DNA from: an uncultured bacterium
GTDB taxonomy: Bacteria > Cyanobacteriota > Vampirovibrionia > Gastranaerophilales > Gastranaerophilaceae
Length of the DNA: 64,000 bases
NCBI GenBank assembly: GCA_905215335.1
Contig: CAJMPQ010000006.1
Location: forward strand, 1-64,000
Direction: 5' to 3'
Below the pieces are notes generated by a model. That model searched no databases. It was given only the letters and a program-made list of their open reading frames with translations, and was not told the origin of the DNA. Every line of letters begins with the position of its first letter. Position 1 is the stretch's first letter. Both the position numbers and the translations under genes were made by a program. This document shows, one piece after another, positions 34,558-43,705 of the stretch.

Positions 34558-35501
34558 TGTTAAAAGATTTATTAGAAACTAGACATTGTTTTAAATTAGT
34601 TTGTGGAGCTGGTAATGAAGATGTAGAAGACATTAAACGTCTTGTATACATTTATGCTATTGCAGGTTGCAGATTGTTTGATTTATCTGCAAATGAGGAT
34701 GTGATAAATGCTGCGCGTGAAGCCTTAGAAATGGCTAAGGTATATGATGCATATTTATGTATAAGTGTTGGAATTAAAGATGATCCGCATGTTAAAAAAG
34801 CTGTGATTGATTATGACAGATGTGTTAATTGTGGTGCTTGTGAAGAAGTTTGTCCTCAGAATGCAATTTATCAAGCTAAGATAAAGAAAGAAAAATGTGT
34901 TGGTTGTGGAAGATGTTGGAAAGTTTGTTCCAGAGCTGCAATTTCTTATGTTTCCGAAGAGAAAAATCTAGATGAAGTTTTACCATCAATTGTTGATAAA
35001 GGTATTGATTGTATTGAACTTCATGCAGTTGGTTTAGACGAAAGTGAAATCTATTCAAAGTGGAAATACATCAGTGATAATTACGAAGGTTTATTGAGTA
35101 TTTGTATAAGTAGAGAACAACTAAGTGATGAAGCATTAGTTAAAAGAATTCAAAAAATGATTGAAGGTAGAGAACCATATTCTACAATCATTCAGGCTGA
35201 TGGGTTTCCTCTTAGCGGCGGGGATGATAATTATAAATCAACATTACAAACTGTTGCAACCGCTGAAATTGTTCAGAATTCAAAATTACCTGTTTATTTA
35301 ATGCTATCAGGTGGAACAAATTCTAAATCAACAGAACTTGCAAGATTATGTGAAATATCTTATCACGGAGTGGCAGTGGGTTCTTATGCCAGAAAAATTG
35401 TACGAGAATATGTTGAAAGTTCTGATTTTTGGACAAATCCTGAAATAGTTAATAATGCTTTGACATTTGCAAAACCTCTTGTTGATTCTGTTATTTTATA
35501 G
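34557..35501 (+). CDS. ldpA: LdpA-like iron-sulfur protein
   Basis: 314 residues. The start (ETRHCFKLVCGAGNEDVEDIKRL) and overall layout match cyanobacterial LdpA, a redox-sensing protein that feeds light/redox information to the circadian clock. Two [4Fe-4S] motifs are complete: Cys 89, 92, 95, 99 and Cys 114, 117, 120, 124. The C-terminal domain is a TIM-barrel-like LdpA_C region (IIQADGFPLSGG, PVYLMLSGGTNSKS). The start codon overlaps the previous stop (TAATG). No kai gene is seen here, so its job is probably another redox function. Confidence 0.8.
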   Translation: MLKDLLETRHCFKLVCGAGNEDVEDIKRLVYIYAIAGCRLFDLSANEDVINAAREALEMAKVYDAYLCISVGIKDDPHVKKAVIDYDRCVNCGACEEVCPQNAIYQAKIKKEKCVGCGRCWKVCSRAAISYVSEEKNLDEVLPSIVDKGIDCIELHAVGLDESEIYSKWKYISDNYEGLLSICISREQLSDEALVKRIQKMIEGREPYSTIIQADGFPLSGGDDNYKSTLQTVATAEIVQNSKLPVYLMLSGGTNSKSTELARLCEISYHGVAVGSYARKIVREYVESSDFWTNPEIVNNALTFAKPLVDSVIL

Positions 35502-35515
35502 GTTATTATTATTCT
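35482..35515 (+). promoter_or_regulatory. leaderless-type promoter before the phosphopantetheinyl transferase
   Basis: TTGATT (35482-35487), 16 bp, TATTAT (35504-35509), then 6 nt to ATG 35516. It lies mostly in the end of ldpA. Confidence 0.4.
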
Positions 35516-36103
35516 ATGAAAATTTTCTATTTGAAAAAGAGTGAATTTTTGTCATCTATAGATGCTGAAACTTTAAAGTTTTTTGATGATGGAAGAAATT
35601 ATCAATCTTTAGATAAAAAATTAGAACATTTGTGTGGATTATTTTTAATAAAATTTATTGCTAAGAATGTTTATAGTATTGAAAATTTAGAAATAGAAAT
35701 TAGAAATCACAAACCTTTTTTTAAAGATAATAAAATCTTTTTCAGTATTTCACATTCGGAAGATATAGTTCTTGTTGCGGTAAATACTTGTGAAATAGGT
35801 GCAGATGTTGAATATATGCAAGATAGAAATTATCTTCCTATAATGAAGCGTTATGGTTATGAGTGTGAGAATCCTTCCTTGAAAGATTTTTATAGATTTT
35901 GGACAAAACATGAAGCTAAGATTAAATTGGGAAAAGATTATATTGCATCTTTTTCTACTGTTTTAGAGGATAATTATATGTTTACTTGTTTGAGTGATGA
36001 TGTTTTGGTTGGTGATTTTGCTATTAATAAAATCTATATAAAATCGAAAAATATTAATTTGATTGAAGAATTGGAAAAACCTAATTTTTTGCAACTTGAT
36101 TAG
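35516..36103 (+). CDS. 4'-phosphopantetheinyl transferase, Sfp type
   Basis: 195 residues. It would transfer the phosphopantetheine arm of coenzyme A to a carrier protein. Family motifs: FFSISHSEDIVLVAV, GADVE (Mg2+ ligands D and E) and FWTKHEAKIK (WxxKEAxxK). The size is shorter than Sfp (~220), closer to HetI-type enzymes. No polyketide or nonribosomal synthetase is near, so fatty-acid ACP is the likely target. No Shine-Dalgarno is seen. It lies 14 bp after ldpA. Confidence 0.85.
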   Translation: MKIFYLKKSEFLSSIDAETLKFFDDGRNYQSLDKKLEHLCGLFLIKFIAKNVYSIENLEIEIRNHKPFFKDNKIFFSISHSEDIVLVAVNTCEIGADVEYMQDRNYLPIMKRYGYECENPSLKDFYRFWTKHEAKIKLGKDYIASFSTVLEDNYMFTCLSDDVLVGDFAINKIYIKSKNINLIEELEKPNFLQLD

Positions 36104-36161
36104 TTGCATAAGTTTTATATTTTTGCGAATATAAAATTATTGAAATGGCAAGGGGGATAAT

Positions 36162-37445
36162 ATGGATATTAAAGCCGTAATTTTAGCAGCAGGAAAAGGT
36201 ACAAGAATGAAATCTGAAACTACTCCAAAAGTTTTACATGAAATTATGGGTAAAACTTTATTAGGCTATGTTTTGGATAATGTAAAGAATTTTGTTTCTG
36301 AAGAATTTGTAATTGTTGGGCACCATGCTCAAGAAGTTGAAGATTTTGTAAAAAATAATTATGATAATGCTAAGACGGTTTTACAATCCCCACAATTAGG
36401 TACAGGCCACGCAGTTTCTATGGTTTGTCCTAGTTTGGAAAATTATGATGGTTTAGTTTTAATTTTATGTGGTGATACTCCGCTTGTAAGAGAAGAAACT
36501 TTGAAAAAATTTGTAGAATTTCACAAATCTAATAACTCAGATTTAACTGTTATGAGTACAATATTTGAAAACCCTACAAATTACGGAAGAATAATTAGAG
36601 AAGCTGATAATTCTCTAAAATGCATTGTTGAAGAAAAAGATGCAACTCCTGAACAAAAAGCAGTAAAAGAAGTTAATGCTGGTATTTATTGTTTGAATTG
36701 GGCAAAAATTAAATCTGCTTTTGGTCAGTTAAAAAGTAATAATGCTCAAGGTGAATATTATTTAACAGATATTATTTCTTGGGGTAAAGAACAAAAGTTA
36801 AATGTAAATGCATATATTTTAGAAGATAGTGATGAAATTTATGGTATAAATTCAAGATTAAATTTAGCTCAAGCGACTAAAATGATGAATAGAAGAAATC
36901 TTGAAAAATATATGATAAATGGGGTTACAATCGTAGATCCTGATTCAACATGGATTAGTGAAGATACAGAAATTGGTCAAGATACAATTATTTATCCTGC
37001 GACTTATATTGAGGGTAAAAATAAAATTGGTAAAAGTTGTAAAATTGGTCCTTGTGCACATTTAAGAGGTGGGGTTGAAATTGTAGATAACGTAAAAGTT
37101 GGTAATTTTGTTGAAGTTAAAAAAGCAAAAATTTCTTCAAATACTAATGTTGGGCACTTATCATATATTGGTGATGCAGAACTAGGTGAACACGTTAATA
37201 TTGGAGCTGGTACAATCACTGCAAATTATGATCCGTTATCTAAAACTAAATCTAAAACAATTTTGAAGGATAATGTAAAAATCGGTTCAAATTCAGTTTT
37301 AGTAGCTCCAGTAACTGTTGAAGAAGGTGCAAATGTTGGTGCAGGAGGAATTATAACTAAAAATATTCCGTCTTGGGCTTTAGCAATAACTCGTTCTCCT
37401 TTAAGAGTTGTTTCTGATTGGGTAAAAAAGAAATTATCCAAATAA
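36162..37445 (+). CDS. glmU: bifunctional N-acetylglucosamine-1-phosphate uridyltransferase/acetyltransferase
   Basis: 427 residues. GlmU acetylates glucosamine 1-phosphate and then couples it to UTP, giving UDP-GlcNAc for peptidoglycan. The N-terminal pyrophosphorylase domain has LAAGKGTRM, GTGHAVSM and LCGDTPL. The C-terminal left-handed beta-helix has the hexapeptide repeats and GHLSYIGDAELGEHVNIGAG. It is slightly shorter than the E. coli protein (456) but complete. A ribosome site (AAGGGGG) lies 8 bp before the ATG. Confidence 0.95.
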   Translation: MDIKAVILAAGKGTRMKSETTPKVLHEIMGKTLLGYVLDNVKNFVSEEFVIVGHHAQEVEDFVKNNYDNAKTVLQSPQLGTGHAVSMVCPSLENYDGLVLILCGDTPLVREETLKKFVEFHKSNNSDLTVMSTIFENPTNYGRIIREADNSLKCIVEEKDATPEQKAVKEVNAGIYCLNWAKIKSAFGQLKSNNAQGEYYLTDIISWGKEQKLNVNAYILEDSDEIYGINSRLNLAQATKMMNRRNLEKYMINGVTIVDPDSTWISEDTEIGQDTIIYPATYIEGKNKIGKSCKIGPCAHLRGGVEIVDNVKVGNFVEVKKAKISSNTNVGHLSYIGDAELGEHVNIGAGTITANYDPLSKTKSKTILKDNVKIGSNSVLVAPVTVEEGANVGAGGIITKNIPSWALAITRSPLRVVSDWVKKKLSK

Positions 37446-37537
37446 ATCAATGTATCGTCTATAATGATATTTTATTATTTGATAGCAAATTTTTTTATGA
37501 GCTTTCAAAAATATAATAAAATAAGTAGGAGTAGTAT

Positions 37538-38236
37538 ATGATAAGTAGGGTTCAAAATTATCAAACAAAGCCTGCAATAGTTACATTTAAGGCTAAAGAA
37601 AATTCTAATATTGACAGTAATAAAGATTCACAAAATGCAATTTATAAAACTAATGCAGGTTTGAAAACAAGTGTAGGATATATAGGTTATCAAAGTTTAT
37701 TTTTTTTAAATTCCCAGGTTGTAGCCAAGAATATAAAAAAGCATAGTGAAATACCAATAGGGAATGAGTTGGATGCTATAAGTGTAAAAGGTGTCGAAAA
37801 ATATTTGAATCTTTTAGAAGTAATGACCAAATATACGAAGTATAAGTTTCCTGTTTCTATTTTAATAGGGGTAGGTTGTGGAGCTTTGGTTGATAAGAAA
37901 ATTAACGAAAAGCATGCGCAAATGGCTGGTAAGTTAGCCTCTGAAGGTAAAAAAGCAGTATTGGATCAAGAAGATCGTGCAGAATTAACTAAAAATGATA
38001 ATGTATTTTATAAATCCAATGTAGGAAAAAAATTGGGACCTTTATTGGGAGTTGCGGTAACTACAGCTAATATTTTAGTATTGAGTAAGGTATGTAAATT
38101 TAAATTGCCTGCAGTAGTATACATAGAGGCTTTATTTAACGGAGCTTTGGGTGGTTTAATTTTAGGTGCTATTACTGATAAAGTTTCTAATAAAGGTGCT
38201 GCAAAATTTGCTGATAAACAAAATGCTGAAGTTTAA
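37538..38236 (+). CDS. FKA-motif membrane-associated protein, tandem paralogue 1
   Basis: 232 residues. Polar N-terminus with VTFKAKEN at residues 15-22, then about three weakly hydrophobic glycine-containing segments (GYIGYQSLFFL, FPVSILIGVGCGALVD, and the end around ALGGLILGAITDKV). It is paralogous to the next gene: both contain CGALVDKKIN, KAVLxQEDRAELTKN and the same C-terminus SNKGAAKFADKQNAEV. AGGAG precedes the ATG. Function unknown. Confidence 0.65.
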   Translation: MISRVQNYQTKPAIVTFKAKENSNIDSNKDSQNAIYKTNAGLKTSVGYIGYQSLFFLNSQVVAKNIKKHSEIPIGNELDAISVKGVEKYLNLLEVMTKYTKYKFPVSILIGVGCGALVDKKINEKHAQMAGKLASEGKKAVLDQEDRAELTKNDNVFYKSNVGKKLGPLLGVAVTTANILVLSKVCKFKLPAVVYIEALFNGALGGLILGAITDKVSNKGAAKFADKQNAEV

Positions 38237-38395
38237 TTTGTAATACGCATTTTAGTAGAAAACCTTGAAATGCAATTAAATCAAAACTGTTTAAGTAAAA
38301 AATTGTTACAAAATGAACGTTTTTTTCTATAGTAATAGCAAATATTTTTATTATGTTTTTTAGAATTTTTGTAGGTATAAATAAAAGGAGTATTT

Positions 38396-39091
38396 ATGTT
38401 ATCTGTTCAAAATTATAACTTAACTTCAGGTAGAAATTTAGCTTTTAAATCTCGTGAAAATGATAGAAATAATCAAGCTCAAAAGCCATTCCAAACACAT
38501 GCAGGTTTAAAAACAGGTGCCGTAGGGGCGGGTTTCTTAACTACTATTTGCCTAGGATTTAATGCAATTGGTAAAGGTATTACCAATATGAGCAAAGCAG
38601 CTATGGATGAGGCAGGTGAAGCTATTGATAAAGCTTCTAGAAAAAATCTTGATGATATTGTTAAAAATATGAAAGCTTTAAATAAAAATATTTGGATTAC
38701 TTTACCAATAGAAATTTTGGCTTGTTTAGGTTGTGGAGCTTTGGTAGATAAGAAAATTAATGATAAACATGCAAAAATGACTGATAAATTAGAAACAGAA
38801 GGTAAAAAAGCAGTGTTAGAGCAAGAAGATCGTGCGGAATTAACTAAAAATAATAATGTATTCTATAAATCTAATGTGGGTAAAACATTTGGTGTAGCAT
38901 TAGGTGCAGTAGTTCTTCCTGCTGTATCTTTGATTAGTGATGTAATTACTAAAACTCCAATAAGAGCAAAAAGTATAGTAAATGCTGCTATTATAGGTGC
39001 AATTGATGGTTTGATTTTAGGTTCTATCACTGATAAAGTTTCTAATAAAGGTGCAGCAAAATTTGCTGATAAACAAAACGCTGAAGTTTAA
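38396..39091 (+). CDS. FKS-motif membrane-associated protein, tandem paralogue 2
   Basis: 231 residues, paralogue of the preceding gene. The N-terminus has LAFKSREN at about residues 15-22. A glycine/alanine hydrophobic segment lies at about 45-62, then a helical stretch absent from paralogue 1 (MSKAAMDEAGEAIDKASRK), then the shared blocks CGALVDKKIN and KAVLEQEDRAELTKN, and the identical C-terminus. It has its own AAAGGAG site. The 160-bp gap upstream suggests separate transcription. A terminator follows. Confidence 0.65.
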   Translation: MLSVQNYNLTSGRNLAFKSRENDRNNQAQKPFQTHAGLKTGAVGAGFLTTICLGFNAIGKGITNMSKAAMDEAGEAIDKASRKNLDDIVKNMKALNKNIWITLPIEILACLGCGALVDKKINDKHAKMTDKLETEGKKAVLEQEDRAELTKNNNVFYKSNVGKTFGVALGAVVLPAVSLISDVITKTPIRAKSIVNAAIIGAIDGLILGSITDKVSNKGAAKFADKQNAEV

Positions 39092-39120
39092 TTAATGAAC
39101 AAATAACTAGATATATAATT

Positions 39121-39158
39121 ATAAAGAGTAATTTTAAATAATTACTCTTTATTTTTTA
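39121..39158 (+). terminator. intrinsic terminator after the paralogue pair
   Basis: A 13-bp stem (39121-39133 with 39140-39152) followed by a T-run. Confidence 0.8.
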
Positions 39159-39233
39159 TTATATGGAGTATTGGAGCTTTACATTTATGTTTAAAGTTTT
39201 ATGATATTATAAAAGACATAAGGGGAGAAGTTT

Positions 39234-40655
39234 ATGTATAATCCAAAGTCAAATAAGGCTGAAGAATTTATAAATCATGAAGAAGTTTTGGCTTCTTTAA
39301 AATATGCCGAAGAAAATAAAAATAATATTGAATTAATTGATAAAATTTTAGAAAGAGCTCGTTTGGGTAAAGGTTTAACTCATAGAGAAGCTGCAGTTTT
39401 ATTGGACTGTGAAATTGAAGAGAAAAATCAAGAAATTTTCAAATTAGCTGAAAAAATTAAACAGGATTATTACGGAAACAGAATTGTTTTATTTGCACCT
39501 TTATATCTATCAAATTATTGTGTAAATGGTTGTGTATATTGTCCTTATCACGCAAAAAATAAACATATTCCTCGTAAAAAGATGACACAAGAAGAAATAA
39601 AAGAGGAAGTTATTGCACTTCAAGATATGGGACATAAACGTTTAGCAATAGAAACAGGGGAAGATCCTGTTAATAATCCGATTGAATATGTTTTAGAATC
39701 TTTAAAAACAATTTATTCAATTCATCATAAAAATGGTGCAATAAGAAGAGCCAATGTTAATATTGCAGCTACAACCGTTCAAAACTATAGAAAATTAAAA
39801 GAAGCAGGAATTGGAACATATATTTTATTCCAAGAAACTTATAATAAAGAATCTTATGAAAGATTACATCCAACAGGACCAAAGCATAATTATGCATATC
39901 ATACGGAAGCTATGGATAGAGCTATGCAAGGTGGAATTGATGATGTTGGATTAGGTGTATTATTTGGTTTGGAATTATACCGTTATGAATTTTCAGCACT
40001 TTTGATGCACGCTGAACATTTAGAAGCAGTATTTGGTGTTGGACCTCATACAATTTCAGTTCCTAGAATTAGAAAAGCTGATGATATTGATCCATCAACT
40101 TTTGATAATGGAATTGATGATGATACTTTTGCAAAGATTGTTGCTTGTATTAGAATTGCTGTTCCATATACAGGAATGATTATTTCAACAAGAGAATCTA
40201 AAAAATGTAGAGAAAGAGTTTTGAAATTGGGCGTATCTCAGATAAGTGGTGGTTCAAAAACTAGTGTAGGAGGTTATGCTCATCCTGAAGATGAATCAGA
40301 AGAGGATACTGCTCAATTTGATGTTGAAGATAGAAGAACTTTAGATGAAATTATAAAATGGCTTATGGAACTTGGATATGTTCCAAGTTTTTGTACAGCT
40401 TGTTATAGAGAAGGCCGAGTTGGCGATAGATTCATGGCAATTTGTAAAGAACAACAAATTCATAATTTCTGCCATCCAAATGCAATTATGACTCTAAAAG
40501 AATATTTAGAAGATTATGCATCTGAAGAAACTAAAAAAGTTGGCGAAGAATTGATTAAAAAAGAATTAGAAATATTTCCTGATAAGAAAATGGAAAGTTT
40601 AGTTGAAGAAAAACTTTCTAGAATAGAACAAGGGCAACGAGATTTTAGATTTTAA
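39234..40655 (+). CDS. hydG: [FeFe]-hydrogenase maturation radical SAM enzyme HydG
   Basis: 473 residues. HydG cleaves tyrosine to p-cresol, CO and cyanide, and makes the Fe(CO)2CN precursor of the H-cluster. The radical-SAM motif CX3CX2C is present (C96, C100, C103), as is the C-terminal CX2CX22C motif that binds the second, auxiliary cluster (FCTACYREG...HNFCHP). The latter separates HydG from its relative ThiH. A good GGGGAGAAG site lies before the ATG. HydF is at 11.4 kb and the hydrogenases at 55-60 kb; HydE is not in the window. Confidence 0.96.
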   Translation: MYNPKSNKAEEFINHEEVLASLKYAEENKNNIELIDKILERARLGKGLTHREAAVLLDCEIEEKNQEIFKLAEKIKQDYYGNRIVLFAPLYLSNYCVNGCVYCPYHAKNKHIPRKKMTQEEIKEEVIALQDMGHKRLAIETGEDPVNNPIEYVLESLKTIYSIHHKNGAIRRANVNIAATTVQNYRKLKEAGIGTYILFQETYNKESYERLHPTGPKHNYAYHTEAMDRAMQGGIDDVGLGVLFGLELYRYEFSALLMHAEHLEAVFGVGPHTISVPRIRKADDIDPSTFDNGIDDDTFAKIVACIRIAVPYTGMIISTRESKKCRERVLKLGVSQISGGSKTSVGGYAHPEDESEEDTAQFDVEDRRTLDEIIKWLMELGYVPSFCTACYREGRVGDRFMAICKEQQIHNFCHPNAIMTLKEYLEDYASEETKKVGEELIKKELEIFPDKKMESLVEEKLSRIEQGQRDFRF

Positions 40656-40677
40656 AAATAATTTTCTGACACTAAAA

Positions 40678-40717
40678 AAGGCTATTTGAAATTTGTCAAA
40701 TAGCCTTAATTTTTTAT
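40678..40717 (+). terminator. intrinsic terminator after hydG
   Basis: A perfect 12-bp stem (40678-40689 with 40696-40707) with a 6-nt loop and a T-rich tail. Confidence 0.85.
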
Positions 40718-40740
40718 AATTTAAATTATTATTACAATAA

Positions 40741-41025
40741 TTAAATTCTGTTATGCCATACACCGCCTTGTCTATCAACAAAAGCATCATAGCAAGACCA
40801 AATTCTGAATATACCAGTTAGACCTAATAAAGCGTGAGTAACATTTTTTTCGAAAGATTGGTCGTTAACTGCTTGACCTAAACCTGGCCAAATCAATAAT
40901 GATAAAGCTGCTGCACCAACTGATGTTGCACTAACTTGACCATTAGTACCGTGAGTTCCTGCAAATGCTGGCATACCTAGTGCAAACATTGATAATACTA
41001 ACATTGTAGATAAAAGTTTTTTCAT
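40741..41025 (-). CDS. small secreted or membrane protein
   Basis: 94 residues. A signal peptide (MKKLLSTMLVLSMFALGMPAFA) is followed by a short polar stretch and a hydrophobic Gly-Pro segment (LSLLIWPGLGQAVN), then an aromatic C-terminus. The LIWPGLGQ motif is reminiscent of TM2-type domains, but this is weak. ATG 41025 has the near-perfect site AAGGAGG. A longer upstream frame overlaps the TonB-like gene and is not supported. Confidence 0.65.
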   Translation of the reverse strand: MKKLLSTMLVLSMFALGMPAFAGTHGTNGQVSATSVGAAALSLLIWPGLGQAVNDQSFEKNVTHALLGLTGIFRIWSCYDAFVDRQGGVWHNRI

Positions 41026-41035
41026 ACTAACCTCC

Positions 41036-41482
41036 TTATTTATTATTTCTACCCCTAAAAATATTATAATCAAAAGAAAAATTTACATCTACATAGTTTT
41101 CCTTAATTGCATCCGGTAATTCTGCTAATGGAGAGGATTTCCTTACAGCTTCAATTGCTGTTTCATCCATTTTTTTATCTCCGGATGATTTTAAAACTTC
41201 TATATTACTAATTTCTCCATTTTTATGAATTCTATACTTTAAAACTACTCGTGTCGAGTTTTCAGAATTGGTTTTAGGATTCCAATTAGCTTTAACAGTA
41301 TGTTGCATATTGTTCATATACTGTTGTATAGAATCATCAGTTTGTTGTATTTCTATAGTTTTCTTTGCTGGTAGTTTTTTGTTGATTAATTTTGTTGCTG
41401 CAAATGCGCTGCTTAAAGCAAATAGTATTATAAAAAGTATTATACTGATTGCGATTATTGAATTTTTCTTTTTTTTATTCAT
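41036..41482 (-). CDS. TonB C-terminal-domain protein
   Basis: 148 residues. One N-terminal membrane anchor (8-29), a short periplasmic linker without the usual Pro repeats, then a TonB/TolA-type C-terminal domain from ~50 (NWNPK, RVVLKYRIHKNGEISNIEVLKSSGD, DETAIEAVRKSSPLAELP). In TonB this part contacts outer-membrane receptors. In this short form, lacking the Pro-rich spacer, it may act in the envelope in another way. AAGGAAA precedes the ATG. It is 15 bp from mtnA, on the same strand. Confidence 0.8.
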   Translation of the reverse strand: MNKKKKNSIIAISIILFIILFALSSAFAATKLINKKLPAKKTIEIQQTDDSIQQYMNNMQHTVKANWNPKTNSENSTRVVLKYRIHKNGEISNIEVLKSSGDKKMDETAIEAVRKSSPLAELPDAIKENYVDVNFSFDYNIFRGRNNK

Positions 41483-41497
41483 ATATTTCCTTGTATG

Positions 41498-42556
41498 TTA
41501 CTTTTTAAAAGCTTCAGCTATAGATTTATTATAATCAGGTCTTAGAATACCTTTTTCTGTAATAATACCAGTTATTAGTTCGTGTGGAGTTACATCAAAT
41601 CCAGGATTAATTATATTTACACCTTCTGCACAAATAGGTTTCCCATTGATGTGAGTAACTTCTTCATGAGAGCGTTCTTCAATAACAATTTCATCACCTG
41701 ATTTTATGCTTGTATCAATTGTTGAAAGTGGTGCTGCAACATAGAATGGAATATTATGATATTTAGCTGCAATTGCAACTGTATATGTACCAATTTTATT
41801 AGCGGCATCTCCGTTTGCTGCAATTCTATCAGCACCTACACAAACCATATCTATCATACCTTTTTTCATGAAATATGAACACATTCCATCAGTTATAAGA
41901 GTTACAGGAATTCCGTCCATTGTTAGTTCTAATGTTGTAATTCTAGCTCCTTGTTGTCTTGGACGAGTTTCATCAGCAAAAACTTGTACTGATGGATCAT
42001 TTGCAAAAGCTGAACGAACAACACCAAGAGCTGTTCCATATCCAACTGTTGCTAATGCTCCTGCATTACAGTGAGTTAAGATAGTTGCACCTTTTGGAAC
42101 AACTTCTGCTCCATAGTCCCCTATTTTTTTATTTATTGCGATATCTTCAAGTTCTAATTTTTTTCCGTTATCAGCAAGCTCTTTTATAAGTGTTTTAATA
42201 TCTGATTTTGAATTTTTAATAATTTCTTTTTGCTTTTCCACGGCCCACATAAGGTTTACTGCAGTAGGTCTTGCGCTTGCCATATAGTCAGCTTTTTCTA
42301 ATAATTGTTTAACAAAATCTTCTCTTGAAAGATTTAATTTTTCTAATTCTTGAGCATATAAAACAACTCCGTGAGCTCCAGCAATACCAATAGCAGGTGC
42401 TCCTCTTACTATCATTGTTTTTATTGCGTCAAACATATCTTGGCCATTTTTTATATCTACATATTCAAAATGTTGTGGAAATTTTGTTTGGTCTACCATT
42501 CTTGAGTATGTATCAATCCATTCAATTGTTCTTATTTTTGATGTAAATTCTGTCAT
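41498..42556 (-). CDS. mtnA: S-methyl-5-thioribose-1-phosphate isomerase
   Basis: 352 residues. MtnA turns 5-methylthioribose 1-phosphate into methylthioribulose 1-phosphate in methionine salvage. Family features: RGAPAIGIAGAHG near 52, HCNAGALATVGYGTALG near 163 (catalytic Cys), ADETRPRQQGARIT, VGADRIAANGDAANKIGT with the catalytic Asp, and INPGFDVTPHELI near the end. The rest of the pathway is not here. AAGGGA precedes the ATG. Confidence 0.95.
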   Translation of the reverse strand: MTEFTSKIRTIEWIDTYSRMVDQTKFPQHFEYVDIKNGQDMFDAIKTMIVRGAPAIGIAGAHGVVLYAQELEKLNLSREDFVKQLLEKADYMASARPTAVNLMWAVEKQKEIIKNSKSDIKTLIKELADNGKKLELEDIAINKKIGDYGAEVVPKGATILTHCNAGALATVGYGTALGVVRSAFANDPSVQVFADETRPRQQGARITTLELTMDGIPVTLITDGMCSYFMKKGMIDMVCVGADRIAANGDAANKIGTYTVAIAAKYHNIPFYVAAPLSTIDTSIKSGDEIVIEERSHEEVTHINGKPICAEGVNIINPGFDVTPHELITGIITEKGILRPDYNKSIAEAFKK

Positions 42557-42571
42557 ATTAATTTCCCTTTG

Positions 42572-43069
42572 TTATTTATAATTCTCTTGTGTAAAATCTT
42601 TGTTATTGTTTAGTTCAGGATGTTGTTTTTCATAAACATCGCGAATGAAATTTATAATATAATATGTTGCAAATCCTGTAAAAGAATTTGTAGTAGCGCA
42701 TAATACTCCGAGAAAAATAATAAATGTGCCGATTAACCAAATTGGTGAATTTGTAATCATTGCAGTTAAAAAGAAGTTTGGAGTATAGTGGAAAACTTTT
42801 GATAAGATCACCATTATAATTGAGTAAAAAATAGCAAAAGTTAAATTAGAACTAAAACCAATGATTGCGCCTGTTATTATACTGTCTTTTGGAGAAGATA
42901 AATCTAATTCCCCAGCCATAATCATATATAACATTACAAGCGGAGCTGCTAGTAATAATATTGAAAATAGCATTATCATACCAACAAAAGGTATTGGTGC
43001 TAATAATCCTAAAATTAGGCCTAAAATTAAACTTAAAATTATTATTTTTTGAATTAAAAATTTATCCAT
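42572..43069 (-). CDS. multipass membrane protein of unknown function
   Basis: 165 residues with four hydrophobic stretches (about 8-25, 28-53, 65-92, 105-135) and a polar C-terminal tail. The glycine-rich middle (ITGAIIGFSSNLTFAIF) is typical of small DUF-type membrane proteins, but no family is certain. AAGGGA lies upstream. It is 15 bp from mtnA on the same strand and may be in its operon. Confidence 0.55.
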   Translation of the reverse strand: MDKFLIQKIIILSLILGLILGLLAPIPFVGMIMLFSILLLAAPLVMLYMIMAGELDLSSPKDSIITGAIIGFSSNLTFAIFYSIIMVILSKVFHYTPNFFLTAMITNSPIWLIGTFIIFLGVLCATTNSFTGFATYYIINFIRDVYEKQHPELNNNKDFTQENYK

Positions 43070-43110
43070 ATTATCCCTTTAATCAATCCTAACATCTAAA
43101 TATAAAAAAC

Positions 43111-43605
43111 TCAATTTTTGTTCACATAAGTTAATGCATCAGGACTTCTAGTGAAAGATATTGCAATTGCTATTGAATCTACTGTATCATCAAGTTTTGG
43201 TAAATTTTCAGTATTTAAACTTATTTTTACCATTTGTTCAACTTCTTTTTTTGAAGCTCTTCCATATCCTGTTAGAATTTGTTTAACTTCCATTGGTGTG
43301 TATTCAAAGATTGGAATATTATTTTTTTCTAGAACTGTTAAAATAACTCCTCTAGCATGGGCAACAGGCATTACTGTAGTTTGGTTTCTAAAGAAAAATA
43401 ATTTTTCAATTGCACAAATATCAGGTTGTAATTTTTCAACTAAAGCTGACATATCATTGAAGATTTCTAATAATCTGGAAGCTTCTCTTTGATTTTTTTC
43501 AGTTTGAATTGAACCGGAAGTTAAAAGAGTGATATTTTTTCCGTCATATTCTAAAAGACTATAACCAACTATTGCCATTCCTGGGTCAATACCTAAGATT
43601 TTCAT
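43111..43605 (-). CDS. ruvC: Holliday junction resolvase RuvC
   Basis: 164 residues, the standard size. RuvC cuts Holliday junctions symmetrically. The catalytic acids fit: D7 in GIDPG, E67 in AIEKLFFF, and the C-terminal pair in KLDDTVDSIAIAI (near residue 140). It is probably transcribed without a leader: the minus strand reads TTAACA, 17 bp, TAAAAT, then 6 nt to the ATG, with no Shine-Dalgarno. ruvA/ruvB are not in the window. Confidence 0.95.
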   Translation of the reverse strand: MKILGIDPGMAIVGYSLLEYDGKNITLLTSGSIQTEKNQREASRLLEIFNDMSALVEKLQPDICAIEKLFFFRNQTTVMPVAHARGVILTVLEKNNIPIFEYTPMEVKQILTGYGRASKKEVEQMVKISLNTENLPKLDDTVDSIAIAISFTRSPDALTYVNKN

Positions 43606-43640
43606 AATGGTATTTTAGCAGAAAATTACAGTAATGTTAA
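43606..43640 (-). promoter_or_regulatory. leaderless-type promoter of ruvC
   Basis: On the minus strand TTAACA (43640-43635), 17 bp, TAAAAT (43617-43612), then 6 nt to ATG. Confidence 0.6.
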
Positions 43641-43652
43641 ATTTTTAAAATA

Positions 43653-43692
43653 AAACAGAGGCATATTAACAAGCCTCTGTTTATTATATTTT
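43653..43692. terminator. intrinsic terminator of the heat-shock-like gene
   Basis: A perfect 10-bp stem (43653-43662 with 43673-43682), with A/T-rich flanks. It lies between the start of ruvC and the end of the minus-strand gene at 43706. Confidence 0.7.
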
Positions 43693-43705
43693 ATAGGTTA
43701 AATAT

